Assembly: GCA_964495465.1 (NCBI GenBank)
Contig: CAZBWE010000045.1
Span: 1 to 19,465 of the forward strand
Reading direction: 5' to 3'
DNA: 19,465 nt
DNA from: CAZBWE01 sp964495465
GTDB taxonomy: Bacteria > Planctomycetota > Phycisphaerae > Sedimentisphaerales > Anaerobacaceae
The notes under the pieces are model-generated. The model saw nothing but the letters and a program-made list of their open reading frames with translations, was not told the DNA's origin and searched no databases. Every line of letters begins with the position of its first letter. The first letter of the stretch is position 1. Shown in pieces: positions 7,056 to 14,759 of this stretch. The position numbers and the translations under genes are program-made.

Positions 7056-8854
7056 ATTGTCTTGCCCTTTGGACGAACGAAATGCACGACGACACAAAGA
7101 ACGATAAAGCCGACAAGCAGTCCGATGCCAAGCCACTGAAGTTTCGACCAGAGACTCCAGACGCTTCCGAACGATGCGGCGCCGGCTGCCAGCGCCATAA
7201 GGATATTCCAGAGAACACGTTTAATGCCGACAGGGGTATTCTCGCCGAGGAAACTCTTCTGGTTCATCAGCAAAAAGAACGCAAAGTATGCGATGGGCAG
7301 CAGGACCATTGCAAAGACAGATGTCGGCACCGCCAGATATGGAGCAGCGTCTTTCCAGAAGAAAGGCCCCAGCGCCCCGACGGATACCATAAGACTTCCA
7401 ATTCTCTGGGGCCAGCCGCGAGGGGGCTTGCCGAGCAGCTCTGCAAAACAAAGACCGTTGATTGTCATCAGCATCGTCGCTGCACTCAGTGCCATACCCA
7501 TCACACCCAGGCCAAAGACATATTGAGCAATCACCGGGCCGGTCAGCGGCGTTAATGTCTCAGCCAGGTTGAACGCATCACGCTTGACAAGGATAGCCGC
7601 CATTCGCCTGTCCGCCCAGGGCAGGGCCTCCGTTCTTTCCTTAATCTGGTCGGCGGTGAGTTTGGCAAACTCCCCCTCCCCGATTTGGAATCTGAGTCTG
7701 CTTGCAAGAAGTCCCTTATAGGGACCGACAAGGTTACTGGCCGGCTCTGCTGTTATCTGGCCGCCCGGCTCTTCAGCAACAAAGCCCGCTGCCGGCTGAC
7801 CATGAAACTGGCTGCTTGAAGCTATGACCACACAGCCGGTCGCCAAAATAAACGGGATGAACAATCCGGTTGACAGGTCAAAGATAGCCAGGCCGCGAAA
7901 ATACTTGTCCCAGCCCTTGCGGAGCATCGAGTAAGGCAGAAGAAACGTCATATTTATCCCCACAGCCGTCGCCGCGGCGCTTATCATAACGTCACGCTGC
8001 TGGCCGACAATCATATTGGTCCAGTAAGGCCGGAACTCTTCCGTCACCTTTTGTATGTGAGGCATTATTATGTCGGTCGGCTTGATGAACAGACTAAGGT
8101 CTGGAATCATGCCGCTTAGGATATCACCCCACAGGATCTTCCCTTCGATGCTGAGTTTGATAACAACACCTAAAAAGCACAGTACTATCATACTGACTAT
8201 TGTTTTTATGAAGATTTCGAATATTTTGACACCCCTGCCGCCAACACCGTAGGTCATAGTAATAATCAGGGCTATCGACAGAAATACTGTACCGGCGATT
8301 ATTTTGCCGGGTATCTCCGGCATAGCTGTCGGCCCGAGGATTCCGGGCAGGATATTCTGCCGCAGTGCTGCGGTTCCCAGTGCGAACTGGGGAAGCGACC
8401 AGACGAGGTTTGCCATCATCGACGCAATCAGCCAGCCCCAGCCGAGAACAGGATTGACATGGCTGTTAATCGCATGCAGCGGACGCTCGCCGGTGGAAAG
8501 TGTTACATACGCAATGGCGCTTAGCATAACGATGCCCAATATCATCGCCAACGGCTGCAGCCACATAAAACTAAAGCCCACCAGCACACCCAGGTAAAGA
8601 CTCGAAGACAACGAACCGCCGCCCAGTGTTATTCCGCTTTGGAGCCAGCCGGGCCCGGACAGCTTCACGAATGTCTTTAAAACTGCCCCGCGGCCTTTCT
8701 TATGCGACTCTATTATCAACTGACGGTCTTTTTCAATCCGCGGATTCATATGCATAACCTGCCTGTCTCGGCGTGGCTGAGCCACGACGGGCTGCCGGGC
8801 CGAGGTCGAATCAATACCGCCGGAAGAGCTTTGCTTCGCTTCGTTTGGCGCCAT
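7052..8854 (-). CDS. Nramp-like membrane transporter lacking canonical metal-site motifs
   Basis: A 600-residue polytopic membrane protein. A hydrophilic tail of about 60 residues precedes the first helix, which starts GPGWLQSG (67-74) like TM1 of Nramp transporters. The next part, LGGGSLSS (77-84), stands where Nramp has DPGN, and the TM6 region reads VGINMTFLLPYSMLRKGW where Nramp has the MPHN/PYN-type ligand stretch. Thus the aspartate, asparagine and methionine that bind transition metals are not visible. About 10-11 membrane segments follow, with a long soluble loop of 80-90 residues after TM7. Normal Nramp proteins are about 400-450 residues. The ATG has AGGAAG about 9 nt upstream; internal methionines 34 and 36 are alternative starts. 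Its TGA overlaps the ATG of the URO-D-like gene. The substrate may be Mg2+, an organic molecule or something else; unknown. Confidence 0.7.
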   Translation of the reverse strand: MAPNEAKQSSSGGIDSTSARQPVVAQPRRDRQVMHMNPRIEKDRQLIIESHKKGRGAVLKTFVKLSGPGWLQSGITLGGGSLSSSLYLGVLVGFSFMWLQPLAMILGIVMLSAIAYVTLSTGERPLHAINSHVNPVLGWGWLIASMMANLVWSLPQFALGTAALRQNILPGILGPTAMPEIPGKIIAGTVFLSIALIITMTYGVGGRGVKIFEIFIKTIVSMIVLCFLGVVIKLSIEGKILWGDILSGMIPDLSLFIKPTDIIMPHIQKVTEEFRPYWTNMIVGQQRDVMISAAATAVGINMTFLLPYSMLRKGWDKYFRGLAIFDLSTGLFIPFILATGCVVIASSSQFHGQPAAGFVAEEPGGQITAEPASNLVGPYKGLLASRLRFQIGEGEFAKLTADQIKERTEALPWADRRMAAILVKRDAFNLAETLTPLTGPVIAQYVFGLGVMGMALSAATMLMTINGLCFAELLGKPPRGWPQRIGSLMVSVGALGPFFWKDAAPYLAVPTSVFAMVLLPIAYFAFFLLMNQKSFLGENTPVGIKRVLWNILMALAAGAASFGSVWSLWSKLQWLGIGLLVGFIVLCVVVHFVRPKGKTI

Positions 8855-8930
8855 ATCTTAAATCTTCCTATTTCATCAGAGCTTTAACTACCAGTAGAGA
8901 AAAAAACAAAAAAACTCACAAATCAATGAT

Positions 8931-8959
8931 ATTGTTGCCAAATGCAGAAGATATGTCAA
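8931..8959 (-). promoter_or_regulatory. Candidate promoter of the transporter/URO-D operon
   Basis: On the minus strand a consensus -35 TTGACA (complement of 8954-8959) and a -10-like AACAAT (complement of 8931-8936, 4 of 6 matches) are separated by exactly 17 nt. The predicted leader is about 70 nt. Confidence 0.5.
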
Positions 8960-9108
8960 CTTTATCTTTGACGCAGCCTCACCCAACGATAAATCAAGAT
9001 TGTTTTACTGGCCAACGGGAATATATATCTTTTTCTATAAATCCCGGCTTCGGCGGGGCCGTGAAAGGGCCGCAGTTCATCGCTCGTATCAGCAATCCCG
9101 GTCTGTGT

Positions 9109-10992
9109 TTACTTGGCCGCCAGGCCGAATGGCAAAATATAATCGCCGTGTTTCTTTTTGGCGGCTTCAAGGCGCATGCGGACCTTGTCAAAAGTTTCAA
9201 AAAGTATTTGAGGCGTATCAGGAACCTTTTCTCTATAGACCTTTTCTACACGGTCGAGCTTGGCAAGGTTTTCCGGTATGCGAATCGTAAATTGCCGAAC
9301 ATAATCGTCTTTAGTGTATTGAGCTCCGAGGTGCTCTTTGAATAATTTCACCAGGTCTTCATACTTCGGTATCTGGCCGGTCGGCGTCTCGATTGCATCA
9401 ACCTCGCCATTTACACGAAGCTCTGCCCAGAGAATCCAGACACTCTTATCAGCCATTCCGTTCAAGTATTTGCCGTCTTTGCCCCTGAGAAAGTAGTTGA
9501 CCGAAAAAATAAGAGGGGGGTTGTCGATACCCTTTTCGAAATCCAGGTTATTCTGGATATACCGGCCAAGCGGAATAGAAAGAAAGTCGAGATTCGACAT
9601 CAGGTTGAACGTTCTTACTCCTTCTTTACCGAGCGTCGCTGCGGTTGTTTCCGATTCCAGTGCTGCCCCTTTTATAAGAATTCCCTCTTCCCAGTTAAAG
9701 GCCTGCTCGACAGGGACCCAGGTATCACTATCGCGCCCCCCATAGACGATGCCGCCGACTATAACACCTTTCGGGTCATCGAGCTTTGGGTCGCAGTTGC
9801 CAAGGTCGGGGATGCTCAGGCAGTAACGTGCGTTTTTGTGAGCAAGAGAAATCACGTTACCTTCGGAATCAGTTTTGCCCTCGTGCCACTTGCCCGAATA
9901 ATTGAAACCATCAGCCGGCAACTCACTTTTCATACCGAGCCAGTATGGCTTCTTCTTTTTGTTATCAAGCAAGACATTCGAGAATATGACCTCGATGGGG
10001 CCGGTCAGGGCCTCATAAATTATCGGGTCATCGTCTCGATTTACATCCTGGATGATTCCAAAAATTCCTTTCTCGACATTGACACAGCGGGCCTGACCGT
10101 CTTTCTTGCGAAAGTAAGCGATGTCATCACCAACGATAGTCTGTCCCGGCAGCATCGAGGTTGAGGTCTTGCCGCAGGCAGAAGGAAACGCACCGGCAAA
10201 ATATGTCACGCGCCCGCCCGGGCCATGAGCACCCATCAAAAACATATGCTCGGCAAGCCAGCCTTCTCTCGAGGCCTTTTGTATGGCCAGACGAAGGGCT
10301 GGTTTCTTCAGGCCTATCGTATTGCCGCCATACTGGGTATTGACGCTGTAAACAATATCATCTTCGAGGTCGATATAGACCCGCCGTTTGTCAATATTTT
10401 TGCTGACGGCATTTTCAAGCTCACCTTCGGAATGAAGAAATCTGAAAAAGTCCGGCGAATCACCGATTTTTTTGAACTGCTCATATCCAGGCCGATACAG
10501 GATGATTTCACTGTGAGCGACATAGGGCGAATCGGTTATCTGAATGCAGGGGATAGAAAAGTCCGAATCGAGTGGACCCAGGCAGAAGAAGCAAACCAGC
10601 ATCTCTCGGCCAATCATTGAACCCTTTAAAAACGAGCGGACTTCCTCTACACCGCTCTGTTTATCTATGGAATTAAGACTCTCACCCAACTCCGAACCGG
10701 GCGGCAGCAAATATTTCGTTTGGGCTTTGTCCCGGCCCTGGTCATAATACCCATCAAAGTGACAGGTATGGCCGGGGATATCCAGCGCTATCTCTTCGCC
10801 ATTCTCAACAGCCAGTTCGCGAATATAAGCCGTATCTGCCTCTGAGCCGGTGGAGATAAACACAAAACCCGGCTGGGCAAGCTCAATCGCATCAGCCACA
10901 AACTCGTGCATCTTCGGATTATCAAGAGCCGCAAGCTTGTTGTAATTTTCAGCAGTCAATTTTTCTTGTAATAAGGTCTTTGCGTCACTCAT
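9109..10992 (-). CDS. pckG: Phosphoenolpyruvate carboxykinase (GTP)
   Basis: A 627-residue enzyme that interconverts oxaloacetate + GTP with phosphoenolpyruvate + GDP + CO2 in the cytosol, at the junction of the TCA cycle and gluconeogenesis. GTP-type signatures are visible: the substrate loop YGGNTIGLKKPALRLA, then GWLAEHM, the kinase-1 P-loop GAFPSACGKTS (267-277, with the reactive cysteine C273 and K275), the kinase-2 strand IVGDDIAYF, and the nucleotide region EGILIKGAALESETTAA. Length is usual (about 600-630). Start: ATG with GGAGG 12 nt upstream, slightly far; a closer ATG in another frame would give only five codons. It is monocistronic: its own promoter lies at about 11124-11152 and no gene follows in the same unit. 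Confidence 0.95.
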   Translation of the reverse strand: MSDAKTLLQEKLTAENYNKLAALDNPKMHEFVADAIELAQPGFVFISTGSEADTAYIRELAVENGEEIALDIPGHTCHFDGYYDQGRDKAQTKYLLPPGSELGESLNSIDKQSGVEEVRSFLKGSMIGREMLVCFFCLGPLDSDFSIPCIQITDSPYVAHSEIILYRPGYEQFKKIGDSPDFFRFLHSEGELENAVSKNIDKRRVYIDLEDDIVYSVNTQYGGNTIGLKKPALRLAIQKASREGWLAEHMFLMGAHGPGGRVTYFAGAFPSACGKTSTSMLPGQTIVGDDIAYFRKKDGQARCVNVEKGIFGIIQDVNRDDDPIIYEALTGPIEVIFSNVLLDNKKKKPYWLGMKSELPADGFNYSGKWHEGKTDSEGNVISLAHKNARYCLSIPDLGNCDPKLDDPKGVIVGGIVYGGRDSDTWVPVEQAFNWEEGILIKGAALESETTAATLGKEGVRTFNLMSNLDFLSIPLGRYIQNNLDFEKGIDNPPLIFSVNYFLRGKDGKYLNGMADKSVWILWAELRVNGEVDAIETPTGQIPKYEDLVKLFKEHLGAQYTKDDYVRQFTIRIPENLAKLDRVEKVYREKVPDTPQILFETFDKVRMRLEAAKKKHGDYILPFGLAAK

Positions 10993-11020
10993 ACGATACC
11001 ATTACCTCCTTAATAGTCAG

Positions 11021-11094
11021 AGTCTATCCCAAAACCCCCATTCTCGGCATTATCAGTGCCATAAATGGCGTTTCTTAGGGGTTTTAGGATGACT
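11021..11094. repeat. Large imperfect palindrome in the pckG leader
   Basis: The arms AGTCTATCCCAAAACCCC (11021-11038) and GGGGTTTTAGGATGACT (11078-11094) are inverted repeats with one mismatch and one bulged base. The 39-nt centre contains the palindrome GCCATAAATGGC (11058-11069) and a GGCA...TGCC pair. If the promoter at 11124-11152 is real, the element lies wholly inside the 5' leader of pckG, ending about 17 nt before AAGGAGG. It could be an RNA structure or a small palindromic mobile-type repeat. Confidence 0.7.
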
Positions 11095-11123
11095 TCTAAT
11101 TAAAGTTCAAAAAAAACCGAGTG

Positions 11124-11152
11124 ATTTTAGCCACAGGGCCAGCGGACGTCAA
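11124..11152 (-). promoter_or_regulatory. Predicted promoter of pckG
   Basis: Minus strand: TTGACG (complement of 11147-11152), 17-nt spacer, TAAAAT (complement of 11124-11129). Both hexamers match sigma-70 consensus at 5 of 6 positions. Expected start is near 11117, giving a leader of about 125 nt that contains the 11021-11094 palindrome. Confidence 0.65.
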
Positions 11153-11223
11153 ACTTTTTCTTGGTTTTTTAAACATATAACAGCACCTGAATCCCCCGCA
11201 GCAGCGCCAATCTTCGATTTTCA

Positions 11224-11267
11224 ATTTTCGATTTGAAATTGGCAATCGGAACTCGTAAATCGAAAAT
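11224..11267. repeat. AT-rich inverted repeat after the CPBP gene
   Basis: ATTTTCGATTT (11224-11234) and AAATCGAAAAT (11257-11267) are a perfect 11-bp inverted pair around a 22-nt loop; a further direct copy of CGATTTTC precedes the left arm. It starts at the stop codon of the CPBP gene. No T-run follows on the minus strand, so it is not a standard terminator; it may be mRNA 3'-end structure or simple-sequence expansion. Confidence 0.5.
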
Positions 11268-12052
11268 CAGACAGCGGTTGGCACCACCCTAAGGTAGATA
11301 ATGACCTCGACCGTGGCAATCAGATTCTGAAGCATATGCATAAAGATAGTCGGATAAATAGACCTGCTCTTAAACCTTGCAATACCGAGGATTATGCCAA
11401 CTATAAAAAGACTGATTATGCCATAAGCATCATATTGAACGTGCAAAGCCGACCAAAGAAGCGCAGTTATAGTAACCGCTCCTGCCGGGCCCAATACTGA
11501 GTGTTCGATGCCCTTAAACATAAATCCACGAAAAAAAACTTCCTCGACTATCGGCGCAACAACTATCAGGGCCACCCACAAAAAAGGCACAAAATATGCG
11601 GTTGTATATGAATCCAGCATAAATTTCGTAACGACGGACCTGCCCAAAAAGTAAGTCAGAGTATCAGATATCCCTGCACACAGAATAACAACCAACAGCC
11701 ACATACTAATCTCTTTCCAGCCGACCTTCTTCAAGCAGAGGTATTCCCTGAGCGTAATCGACCTGCCCGCCGCCGGACGAATTTTTGCAAAAAGAATCAC
11801 CAGGCCGATTGTAAACGGCGCAGTCGCCAATATTGCCGTTGACAGGAAAAAACCATTTGTTTGCAAACCATCGGCAAAGACCTCTATGTCAAGGTTCTTT
11901 GTATTCAGCGCTGCAACCACAGCAAAAACGACAAATAAGATTAATTGAACAAAGACATAGACTATGGCAATAACACAAGAGAATCCTGCCGTCGCCCAAA
12001 ACCCCCACGGAGTCTGCTTATGCTCACCCTCTGATTCGCAATTTTCCTGCAT
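11267..12052 (-). CDS. CPBP-family intramembrane metalloprotease (CAAX/ABI type)
   Basis: A 261-residue polytopic membrane protein. The family motifs are present in order: EEVFFRG (E170, E171, R175), a helix with ALHVQYDAYG (H204) and a last motif FMHMLQN (H239, N243). These are the glutamate and histidine residues of the glutamic-type intramembrane protease active site. Six to eight membrane helices are visible, beginning at residues about 22-48. Bacterial members work in prenyl-peptide processing, bacteriocin self-immunity or regulated proteolysis; the substrate is unknown here and no bacteriocin gene is nearby. The ATG has GAGGG about 11 nt upstream. A near-consensus promoter is at 12216-12244. 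Confidence 0.85.
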   Translation of the reverse strand: MQENCESEGEHKQTPWGFWATAGFSCVIAIVYVFVQLILFVVFAVVAALNTKNLDIEVFADGLQTNGFFLSTAILATAPFTIGLVILFAKIRPAAGRSITLREYLCLKKVGWKEISMWLLVVILCAGISDTLTYFLGRSVVTKFMLDSYTTAYFVPFLWVALIVVAPIVEEVFFRGFMFKGIEHSVLGPAGAVTITALLWSALHVQYDAYGIISLFIVGIILGIARFKSRSIYPTIFMHMLQNLIATVEVIIYLRVVPTAV

Positions 12053-12124
12053 TCAGTTAAGCCCTCAAAATAATATCAAAAAGCTGATGATGTAGAAACA
12101 AGCTCCTGAACCCATTCTTAGATA

Positions 12125-12163
12125 TTATTGCCGTAACTTATTCCCAAACGCCGGACATTCCAT
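12125..12163 (-). pseudogene. Short ORF with strong ribosome binding site; possible zinc-ribbon remnant or leader peptide
   Basis: Between the promoter at 12216-12244 and the CPBP gene, the minus strand has GGAGG 7 nt before an ATG that opens 12 codons (MECPAFGNKLRQ) and a TAA. The N-terminus looks like the start of a zinc-ribbon protein (M-x-C-P-x-C-G-N-x-L) with phenylalanine where the second cysteine should be. It may be the debris of such a gene or a translated leader upstream of the protease gene. The evidence is the ribosome binding site and the motif only. Confidence 0.35.
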
Positions 12164-12215
12164 TTTTTGTCCTCCGAACCGGCCAATAAAGCACATACTA
12201 TCCCTTTTAGTGGTT

Positions 12216-12244
12216 AGAATAGTCTAAATTCCCAAATGCGTCAA
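12216..12244 (-). promoter_or_regulatory. Predicted promoter of the CPBP protease gene
   Basis: Minus strand: TTGACG (complement of 12239-12244), 17-nt spacer, TATTCT (complement of 12216-12221). Expected start is near 12209, giving a leader of about 157 nt that contains the short ORF at 12125-12163. Confidence 0.55.
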
Positions 12245-12315
12245 AATAAAAATAAGAGCGTGAGAAATTCCGATTACAAGACAAATAGTATTTTGCAACG
12301 CTTGATTTGCGGAGT

Positions 12316-12385
12316 TGTCATTCCGCACCTGATGCGGAATCTAGACCATCCGCAACTCTGGATTCCTGCTTTCGCAGGAATGACA
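12316..12385. repeat. Dispersed-type palindromic repeat (GTCATTCC...GGAATGAC)
   Basis: Outer arms TGTCATTCC (12316-12324) and GGAATGACA (12377-12385) are perfect inverted repeats. Inside are two perfect hairpins: ATTCCGCA-CCTGA-TGCGGAAT (12320-12340) and ATTCCTGC-TTTC-GCAGGAAT (12362-12381). This two-hairpin layout, with GTCATTCC and GGAATGAC ends, is the well-known form of short intergenic repeats seen in many copies in diverse bacterial genomes. A short plus-strand reading frame across it is an artefact of the repeat. It lies between two operons in a 431-bp gene-free stretch (12053-12483). Confidence 0.8.
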
Positions 12386-12430
12386 TCCAGCATTCAATCT
12401 GTTACAAAGTAATAGAGTTGCTTAAGCGCA

Positions 12431-12464
12431 TAAAAAAAGCCGGGTCATTTAGCCCGGCCTTTTT
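12431..12464 (-). terminator. Intrinsic terminator of the second ECF operon
   Basis: GCCGGG (12439-12444) pairs with CCCGGC (12453-12458) around an 8-nt loop. On the minus strand it is followed by seven T (complement of 12432-12438), 20 nt after the stop of the 12484-13662 gene. A T-run also follows on the plus strand, so it may work in both directions. Confidence 0.85.
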
Positions 12465-12483
12465 CGACGATGACACACACAAT

Positions 12484-13662
12484 TTACTTTTTAACCTCGA
12501 ACTCATACCCATAAATTTCGTTTTTGCTTAAATCTTTGCCCCGGCAGCGAAGAATAAAACCTCTGGCGGTTTTTTCGTATTCAAAATCCCTGCCGCTGAA
12601 CAGGTCTTTTGGCAAACCTGCAGGCAGTGAATCAGGCAGCTTACCCGCCTTAGCTTTTACCAGGTAAATGTCGATGGCCGCCCTGACGGCATTTGAGTGG
12701 GTTTTGCCCCTCACTGATAGGCTGTAGATTCTATTGACCGCAGGTGCAAAAATAATAGCTAGCGGCGCATCTTTTTTTTCAGCTTCTTTTGCCAGCTTTT
12801 CTCCTAATTCCAGAAGCTTCTCATACGTCTGCGGATAGGATATAGGAGTATCCAGAACAGCTTGAACACCGTTCATATGGCGTGTATAGCAATCCCTACC
12901 TCTCTCGAAAAACTCTTCGTCGGCCTCAAGAATCCGCTTAGCTGTATTTGGATCGAAACTATCTCCTTCAAAAACCGTATTCAAAATCATCTGAGCCTTG
13001 TCCTTTTGCATGGTTGCGACACACGCTTCAGCCTCATATCCCATAAAGTCCCTTAACAAGGGGAATTTGTCTTCAATATGAATTAACTGTTCTTTAAGCC
13101 GGTTTAGAACTTGCGAATCTTCCGGCGTATCTCTTAGGATATTCTGGATAGCCGTATTTGCACGGCCGCTAATTGCGATCGCTACTAAATAACCTACTAT
13201 TGTTCTATCCACAGTGTGTAAGGCCATTTTGTGCATACTTAAGCTGCGATCTAACGCAGTTTGATAATCACCCTTTTCGGCCAATAGCTTTGCCTCGGTC
13301 TGAATCAAATAGCTCACCTGCCTAAGCTGTGCAAGGTTCGGCATCGCCAATTCCAGTCCCTGCGAGTAGTCATAACCCCAGTTACAATTTGGCATATCAG
13401 AAGCTCTTACTATGAAATCAATTACTTTTCGGTTTTTTTCCACGTATTGCCTGATTGCCTCACTGGCTTTGATTTTATCGCTGAGAAAATCGGATATCAT
13501 TTTGTCCATTGTGCTGTCCGGTTTCTCATAAAGCAGAATTGCCTGATAGTAAAGCAAAGCGGCATTGTCTGTCGGCTGGGCGAAAGCCAATGGAGTTGAG
13601 GCAAATAGCGCCAATACGGCACAAACAGCCATTGTTAAACTGCTATTTCCACATATTTTCAT
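12484..13662 (-). CDS. Secreted helical protein, unknown function, in an ECF sigma operon
   Basis: A 392-residue protein with a clear signal peptide (cleavage after AFA, about residue 28). The body is mostly helical, with long charged helices and no recognised enzyme motif. The C-terminal part, from about residue 335, has the pattern IDIYLVKAKAGKLPDSLPAG..PKDLFSGRDFEYEKTARGFILRC. This resembles a C-terminal module common in planctomycete secreted proteins, where a helix is followed by P-x-x-L, a D-x-F-x-G motif and a final strand. ATG with AAAGGA 7 nt upstream. It lies 18 nt after the anti-sigma gene and is the last gene of its operon. It is probably the sensed or regulated envelope partner of the sigma/anti-sigma pair (inference). 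Confidence 0.7.
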   Translation of the reverse strand: MKICGNSSLTMAVCAVLALFASTPLAFAQPTDNAALLYYQAILLYEKPDSTMDKMISDFLSDKIKASEAIRQYVEKNRKVIDFIVRASDMPNCNWGYDYSQGLELAMPNLAQLRQVSYLIQTEAKLLAEKGDYQTALDRSLSMHKMALHTVDRTIVGYLVAIAISGRANTAIQNILRDTPEDSQVLNRLKEQLIHIEDKFPLLRDFMGYEAEACVATMQKDKAQMILNTVFEGDSFDPNTAKRILEADEEFFERGRDCYTRHMNGVQAVLDTPISYPQTYEKLLELGEKLAKEAEKKDAPLAIIFAPAVNRIYSLSVRGKTHSNAVRAAIDIYLVKAKAGKLPDSLPAGLPKDLFSGRDFEYEKTARGFILRCRGKDLSKNEIYGYEFEVKK

Positions 13663-13680
13663 TAGTCTGTCCTTTCCAGT

Positions 13681-14124
13681 TTATGTTCCGTTAAATTCTG
13701 AAAGCAATTCTTTAACTGTTATTTCTGCCGGCCGCGGTCCCAGCATTTTAACAGCCTCGTCACATTGTTTTTCTACTTCTGTTATTCCGCCGCGACGATA
13801 AGCTGCACCAAGCGATGCTGCTGTTAACAAGTCAGCCGGTGATTTTGTAACTTTTAAAACTTCCGGGGGCTTAATCTGCTCGACCGGACGGTGGTGAACA
13901 ACAAAAAACCCAATTGCTGTAATTACCACCGCTGCTGCGGCGAGTTTCATCATCGGACTTTTCTTAAATTTTTTCCACAGGTCAGCACCTAAAACATTCT
14001 CTTCTTCACTAATTAACGCCCGCCGGACCTTCTCCAAAGCCCGGCCGGTGGATTGTGGTGCAGGCGTAATCTGAGAGATAATTTCCAGCTTACGGCGAAT
14101 TTCCTTCTCATCGAACTTAGACAT
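13681..14124 (-). CDS. Single-pass membrane protein, probable anti-sigma factor
   Basis: 147 residues from the chosen start. Residues 1-60 are charged and cytosolic (KFDEKEIRRKLEII), one membrane helix follows (about 62-80, LAAAAVVITAIGFFVV), and a tail of about 65 residues would be outside. No zinc-binding HxxxCxxC motif is seen, so it is not a classical ZAS anti-sigma. The call rests on position: the ATG at 14124 overlaps the sigma gene by 8 nt and has AAGAGG 8 nt upstream. A frame seven codons longer exists but has no ribosome binding site. Its membrane segment resembles that of the anti-sigma-like protein at 16140-16892. Confidence 0.65.
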   Translation of the reverse strand: MSKFDEKEIRRKLEIISQITPAPQSTGRALEKVRRALISEEENVLGADLWKKFKKSPMMKLAAAAVVITAIGFFVVHHRPVEQIKPPEVLKVTKSPADLLTAASLGAAYRRGGITEVEKQCDEAVKMLGPRPAEITVKELLSEFNGT

Positions 14125-14650
14125 TGTCCAACCTCTTTCTGCCAACCTGATAACGGCTGTCTTGAAGCAAAGCCCGTATCTGCGAAAGTGCTTTATGGCA
14201 CAAAGCCCTCGCCTGATGCGGCGTATTTCCCAGTTGTCCGGCTATTAAATCGTAAGATTGTTGTTGAATATATCGCATTACAATAACCTGACGACCGGCC
14301 CCTTTTAATCTGCCGATTACATCCAGCACCTCTTCGAGCTCTTCATCCTGAATCAATTTCCTCAATGGTGACACCTCTTTTGAGACCGGCTTATCGAATC
14401 CGGCGATTTTTACTGTATCCTGTCTGTTTTTCCGCCGCCAATCGAAAGCCAGGTTAATCGCCGCTTTCTGAGCATAAGCTCTCATATTGGCGACACTGTC
14501 AAGGCCTCTCTTACAGCTAAGCTTTATAAAAAGTTCCTGCATCAAGTCCTCGCTGACATCCTCACGCAGCGTAAGTCGCATCAGGAGCGTATGCAAATAC
14601 GCCCCGGATTCCTCAAGAAACTCAAGAAGTTTTTTATTTCGGTCTCTCAA
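14117..14650 (-). CDS. ECF-type RNA polymerase sigma factor (second of two)
   Basis: 177 residues. Region 2 covers about residues 18-76 (helix ending AINLAFDWRRKNRQ) and region 4 about 105-165, with a helix-turn-helix SYDLIAGQLGNTPHQARALCHKALSQIR. It directs RNA polymerase to its own promoter set. The frame has no ATG; the most likely start is a TTG at 14650, with GGGAG close upstream and AGGAGG farther up. An ATG with GAGG 7 nt upstream lies 28 nt before it in another frame, and losing one T from the T7 tract at 14649-14655 would join the two frames, so the true N-terminus is uncertain. First gene of the operon with the anti-sigma and secreted-protein genes. Confidence 0.82.
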   Translation of the reverse strand: MRDRNKKLLEFLEESGAYLHTLLMRLTLREDVSEDLMQELFIKLSCKRGLDSVANMRAYAQKAAINLAFDWRRKNRQDTVKIAGFDKPVSKEVSPLRKLIQDEELEEVLDVIGRLKGAGRQVIVMRYIQQQSYDLIAGQLGNTPHQARALCHKALSQIRALLQDSRYQVGRKRLDNV

Positions 14651-14692
14651 AAAAACTCCCGTAACTAACCTCCTTCATAAGCCGGCCTCATT

Positions 14693-14723
14693 ATTATAGA
14701 CGAACAGCACCACCACTGCGCAA
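14693..14723 (-). promoter_or_regulatory. Candidate promoter of the second ECF operon
   Basis: Minus strand TATAAT (complement of 14693-14698) in the context GTCTATAATAATGA, with TTGCGC (complement of 14718-14723) 19 nt upstream. The spacer is longer than usual. The -10 context is nearly the same as upstream of the other ECF operon. Confidence 0.5.
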
Positions 14724-14759
14724 CCTCTTTTTTATGAAAAATCCCCTGCCGAGGCGCAT

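Noticed and set aside
9035..9060. Possible terminator after pckG (CCCGGCTTCGGCGGGG hairpin)
   Set aside because: Stem has a mismatch and no T-run follows on either strand.
8773..9345. Plus-strand 190-codon frame between the transporter and pckG
   Set aside because: Overlaps the ends of both minus-strand genes, has no ribosome binding site and no recognisable domain.
12307..12531. Plus-strand 74-codon frame
   Set aside because: Runs through the palindromic repeat and terminator; peptides such as SCFRRNDI are typical translations of this repeat type.
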